This document shows, one piece after another, positions 61,711-64,000 of a stretch of DNA of 64,000 nucleotides (positions within the stretch are counted from its first letter, which is position 1; each line of letters opens with the position of its first letter). The notes under the pieces are model-generated. The model saw only the letters and a list, made by a program, of their open reading frames with translations. It did not search any database and was not told where the DNA came from. The translations under genes were made by a program, and so were the position numbers. Where the stretch lies: contig NZ_JACFAJ010000006.1 in the NCBI RefSeq assembly GCF_014250685.1, positions 248,001 through 312,000 of the forward strand, written 5' to 3'. The stretch comes from Cetobacterium sp. 2A. GTDB lineage: Bacteria; Fusobacteriota; Fusobacteriia; Fusobacteriales; Fusobacteriaceae.

Positions 61711-63624
61711 TTATTTATTAAATTTTGGTTGTGATTCATCTAATATCATAGTTAAGAAATCATCTAAACTCATTGATATCTGCTCTTGAGAACCAAATCT
61801 TCTAACATTTACTTCTCTATTTTCAACTTCATTTTTACCAATTATTATTTGAACTGGTACTTTATATTTTCCATTAGCTTCTCTAATTTTATATCCAATA
61901 GATTCAGCTCTGCTATCAAGTTCAACTCTTATTCCGTTATCTTTTAGAATAGACATAACCTCTTTAGCATATGGAACAACATCATCATTTATTGTAAGAA
62001 GCTTAACCTGAGTTGGTGCTAACCAAGTTGGGAATGCTCCTGCATAGTGTTCAATTAAGATTCCCATAAATCTCTCAAGAGAACCATAAACAACTCTATG
62101 AATCATAACAGGTCTATGCTTTTCTCCATCTTCTCCTATATAACTCATATCGAATCTTTCTGGTAAGTTAAAGTCTAATTGGATAGTTCCACACTGCCAA
62201 GTTCTTCCAATCGCATCTTTTATTTTAAAGTCAAGTTTAGGACCATAGAATGCTCCATCTCCCGGATTTAATTTATAATCCATACCTATATTTTTAAGAG
62301 CTCCTTCTAAAGCTGCTTCAGCCTTCTCCCAAATTTCTGGAGCACCGATAGCTTTTTCAGGTTTAGTTGAAAGTTCAATATGGTATTCAAATCCAAATAG
62401 TCCTCTGTAGAACTTATCTATTAAGTTTATAACTCCGATTATTTCTGATTCAATTTGATCTGGAGTCATAAATATATGAGCATCATCTTGAGTAAAGTTT
62501 CTAACTCTCATAAGTCCATGTAAGGCTCCTGAGAATTCATGTCTGTGAACTATTCCTAATTCTCCAGCTCTTATTGGTAAATCTTTATATGAGTGAAGTC
62601 CATTTTTGTAAACTAAAACTCCTCCTGGACAGTTCATAGGTTTTACAGCAAATTCTACATTATCAATTTCTGAAGTGTACATATTTTCTCTGTAGTTCAT
62701 CCAATGTCCTGAAGTTTCCCAAAGCTCTTTATTTAGCATGATTGGAGTACTTATCATTTCGTATCCAGCTCTCTCATGTTCTTTTCTCCATAAATCAGTT
62801 AGAACATTTCTCATATTCATTCCTTTTGGTAAGAAGAATGGGAATCCTGGTCCAAAATCACTTGTAAAGAATAGTTCTAATTCTTTTCCTAATCTTCTAT
62901 GATCTCTTTTTTCTGCCTCTTCTAAGAATTTCAGATGAGCTTTTAGTTTAGTTTCATCTGAAAAAGCAAATCCATAAATTCTTTGAAGCATTTTATTGTT
63001 TGAGTCTCCTCTCCAATATGCTCCAGCTACTGATTTTAATTTAAAAGCTTTTAAATATGATGTTGAAGGTACATGAGGTCCTCTGCATAAGTCCATGAAG
63101 TTTCCTTGCTTATAGAAACTTAACATTTCTCCTTCAGGAATAGATTCTATTATCTCAACTTTATAATTTTCTCCAAGATTTCTAAAATGCTCAATAGCAG
63201 CTTCTCTACTCATTATTTCTTTATCTATTTTTATATTTTCTTTAACAATTTTTTTCATTTCAGCTTCTATTTTATCTAAATCTTCATCAGTAAATTGAAG
63301 ATTAGGATCAAAGTCATAATAGAATCCATTTTCAATAGCTGGACCTATAGCAACTTTTGTTCCTGGGAATAATCTAGTTACAGCTTGCGCCATAAGGTGA
63401 GCTGTTGAGTGTCTTATTATCTCTTCTCCCTCTTCTGAATCAGCAGTAATCAGTTCAACTTTTGCATCTCTATCAAGCTTGTAACTCATATCAACAAGCT
63501 CTCCATCAACTTTTGCTCCTAACGCCTTTTTAGCTAAAGAGTTGCTTATACTTTTCGCTATTTCAAACATATTTACAGAGTTTTCAAACTCTTTTATATC
63601 TCCACTTGGTAATATTACTTTCAT
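61711..63624 (-). CDS. thrS: Threonine-tRNA ligase
   Basis: Class II synthetase charging tRNA-Thr, about 637 residues with the full bacterial layout: an N-terminal TGS domain (to about 60), an editing domain with HSTAHLMAQAV near 72 and the CRGPHVPST zinc-type motif near 180, a catalytic core (motif 2 HRHEFSGALHGLMRVRNFTQDDAHIF near 365) and a C-terminal anticodon domain. The start is placed at MKVILPSGD (63624) with AGAGGTGA ahead. No T-box leader is present; only about 30 bp separate it from the upstream gene. Confidence 0.96.
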   Translation of the reverse strand: MKVILPSGDIKEFENSVNMFEIAKSISNSLAKKALGAKVDGELVDMSYKLDRDAKVELITADSEEGEEIIRHSTAHLMAQAVTRLFPGTKVAIGPAIENGFYYDFDPNLQFTDEDLDKIEAEMKKIVKENIKIDKEIMSREAAIEHFRNLGENYKVEIIESIPEGEMLSFYKQGNFMDLCRGPHVPSTSYLKAFKLKSVAGAYWRGDSNNKMLQRIYGFAFSDETKLKAHLKFLEEAEKRDHRRLGKELELFFTSDFGPGFPFFLPKGMNMRNVLTDLWRKEHERAGYEMISTPIMLNKELWETSGHWMNYRENMYTSEIDNVEFAVKPMNCPGGVLVYKNGLHSYKDLPIRAGELGIVHRHEFSGALHGLMRVRNFTQDDAHIFMTPDQIESEIIGVINLIDKFYRGLFGFEYHIELSTKPEKAIGAPEIWEKAEAALEGALKNIGMDYKLNPGDGAFYGPKLDFKIKDAIGRTWQCGTIQLDFNLPERFDMSYIGEDGEKHRPVMIHRVVYGSLERFMGILIEHYAGAFPTWLAPTQVKLLTINDDVVPYAKEVMSILKDNGIRVELDSRAESIGYKIREANGKYKVPVQIIIGKNEVENREVNVRRFGSQEQISMSLDDFLTMILDESQPKFNK

Positions 63625-63654
63625 CTTTTCACCTCTAAATTTTATCATTATTTT

Positions 63655-64000
63655 TTATTCAATCTCGTCAATACTAATTCCATCAAATAGATATGTATTT
63701 GGAGAGACGTTATTACTTGTATCTGATTTTGCACCAAGACCAAAAATTGGAGTTTCTGGGAAAGTAAGAAGTTTAAATTGAAGTGCAACTTGCCATTCAT
63801 GACCTCTTGTTCCATAGTCATATTCTCTTACATATGCTATAGCCCATTCATAGTATCCAAATTCTTTCCCTATTTCAACACCTACACCATCTAGCGTTTT
63901 CTTTCCGTAATCTGTAGTATCAGTATTTTGTACTCCATTTAATCCATCTAAGAATTTAACGTAAGTTTTTACTCTCCAACCTTCACTTGGTTTTCCTATT
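63655..64000 (-). CDS. Probable outer-membrane beta-barrel protein (3' fragment)
   Basis: The last 114 codons of a gene that enters from the right edge. The sequence alternates polar and aromatic residues in strand-like blocks (WRVKTYVKFLDGL, GVGVEIGKEFGYYEWAIAYV, HEWQVALQFKLLTF), typical of a barrel. It ends GISIDEIE, without the terminal aromatic residue of most BAM substrates. I do not recognise the family. It lies 30 bp before thrS with no terminator between, so thrS may be partly transcribed with it. Confidence 0.55.
   Translation of the reverse strand, partial: IGKPSEGWRVKTYVKFLDGLNGVQNTDTTDYGKKTLDGVGVEIGKEFGYYEWAIAYVREYDYGTRGHEWQVALQFKLLTFPETPIFGLGAKSDTSNNVSPNTYLFDGISIDEIE

Noticed and set aside
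1-64000. CRISPR arrays, tRNA/rRNA genes, insertion sequences or prophage
   Set aside because: No spaced direct repeats, tRNA-like elements, transposase or phage proteins were seen on either strand.

Overview
The window is one continuous stretch of an AT-rich (roughly 30% GC by eye), gene-dense bacterial chromosome. The content points to the Fusobacteriota (Fusobacterium/Cetobacterium-like). It combines a Gram-negative envelope (LptB, LptF, LptG, an LptC/LptA-like protein and beta-barrel outer-membrane proteins with a FomA-like layout) with Clostridium-like housekeeping genes and an amino-acid-fermenting repertoire. The genus call is inference. No tRNA, rRNA, CRISPR array, insertion sequence, phage gene or integron was seen.

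Layout. 1-2.6 kb: a BMP/nucleoside-type ABC importer (ATPase, permease, start of a second permease). 2.7-7.7 kb: rapZ, a uvrC lacking its usual C-terminal helix-hairpin-helix domain, a lipoprotein, and a membrane-anchored GAF-PP2C phosphatase. 7.8-14.2 kb: argS, a free-standing structured RNA that is probably 6S RNA, then aspS, hisS and rarA. 14.2-19.3 kb: secG, a PIN-PhoH ATPase, ruvA and uvrA.

19.3-31.8 kb is the most distinctive part. A GntR/FCD regulator is divergent from bioF-bioG, a class V aminotransferase, a pyruvoyl-dependent arginine decarboxylase of the chlamydial AaxB type, agmatine deiminase and N-carbamoylputrescine amidase. Next come an outer-membrane porin-like gene, a CtlX-type guanidino-modifying enzyme, a pyruvoyl-dependent histidine decarboxylase, formate-tetrahydrofolate ligase and a probable ornithine racemase. 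Together these encode a full arginine to agmatine to N-carbamoylputrescine to putrescine route, histidine to histamine, and ornithine inversion.

31.8-37 kb: recR, a small coiled-coil protein, pyk, pfkA, accA and accD in one operon. 37.1-40.5 kb: a chorismate mutase with an unassigned C-terminal half, an LPP20-like lipoprotein, and citrate lyase activation genes citC and citXG without the lyase subunits. 40.5-61.6 kb: about 21 kb of closely spaced minus-strand genes for envelope biogenesis, protein export, translation and mismatch repair (dusB, mutS, lptC/A-like, lptB, alaS, ruvX, secD, secF, alr, an rlmI-like gene, cvpA, lptF, lptG, an M16 peptidase, dut, rodA, an rluA-type gene). 61.7-64 kb: thrS and the 3' end of a probable beta-barrel protein.

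Several strong promoters of the form TTGAAA-N17-TA(A/T)AAT and bidirectional terminators mark transcription-unit borders. Start codons were moved where a Shine-Dalgarno sequence or protein family pattern favours a different start from the longest reading frame.
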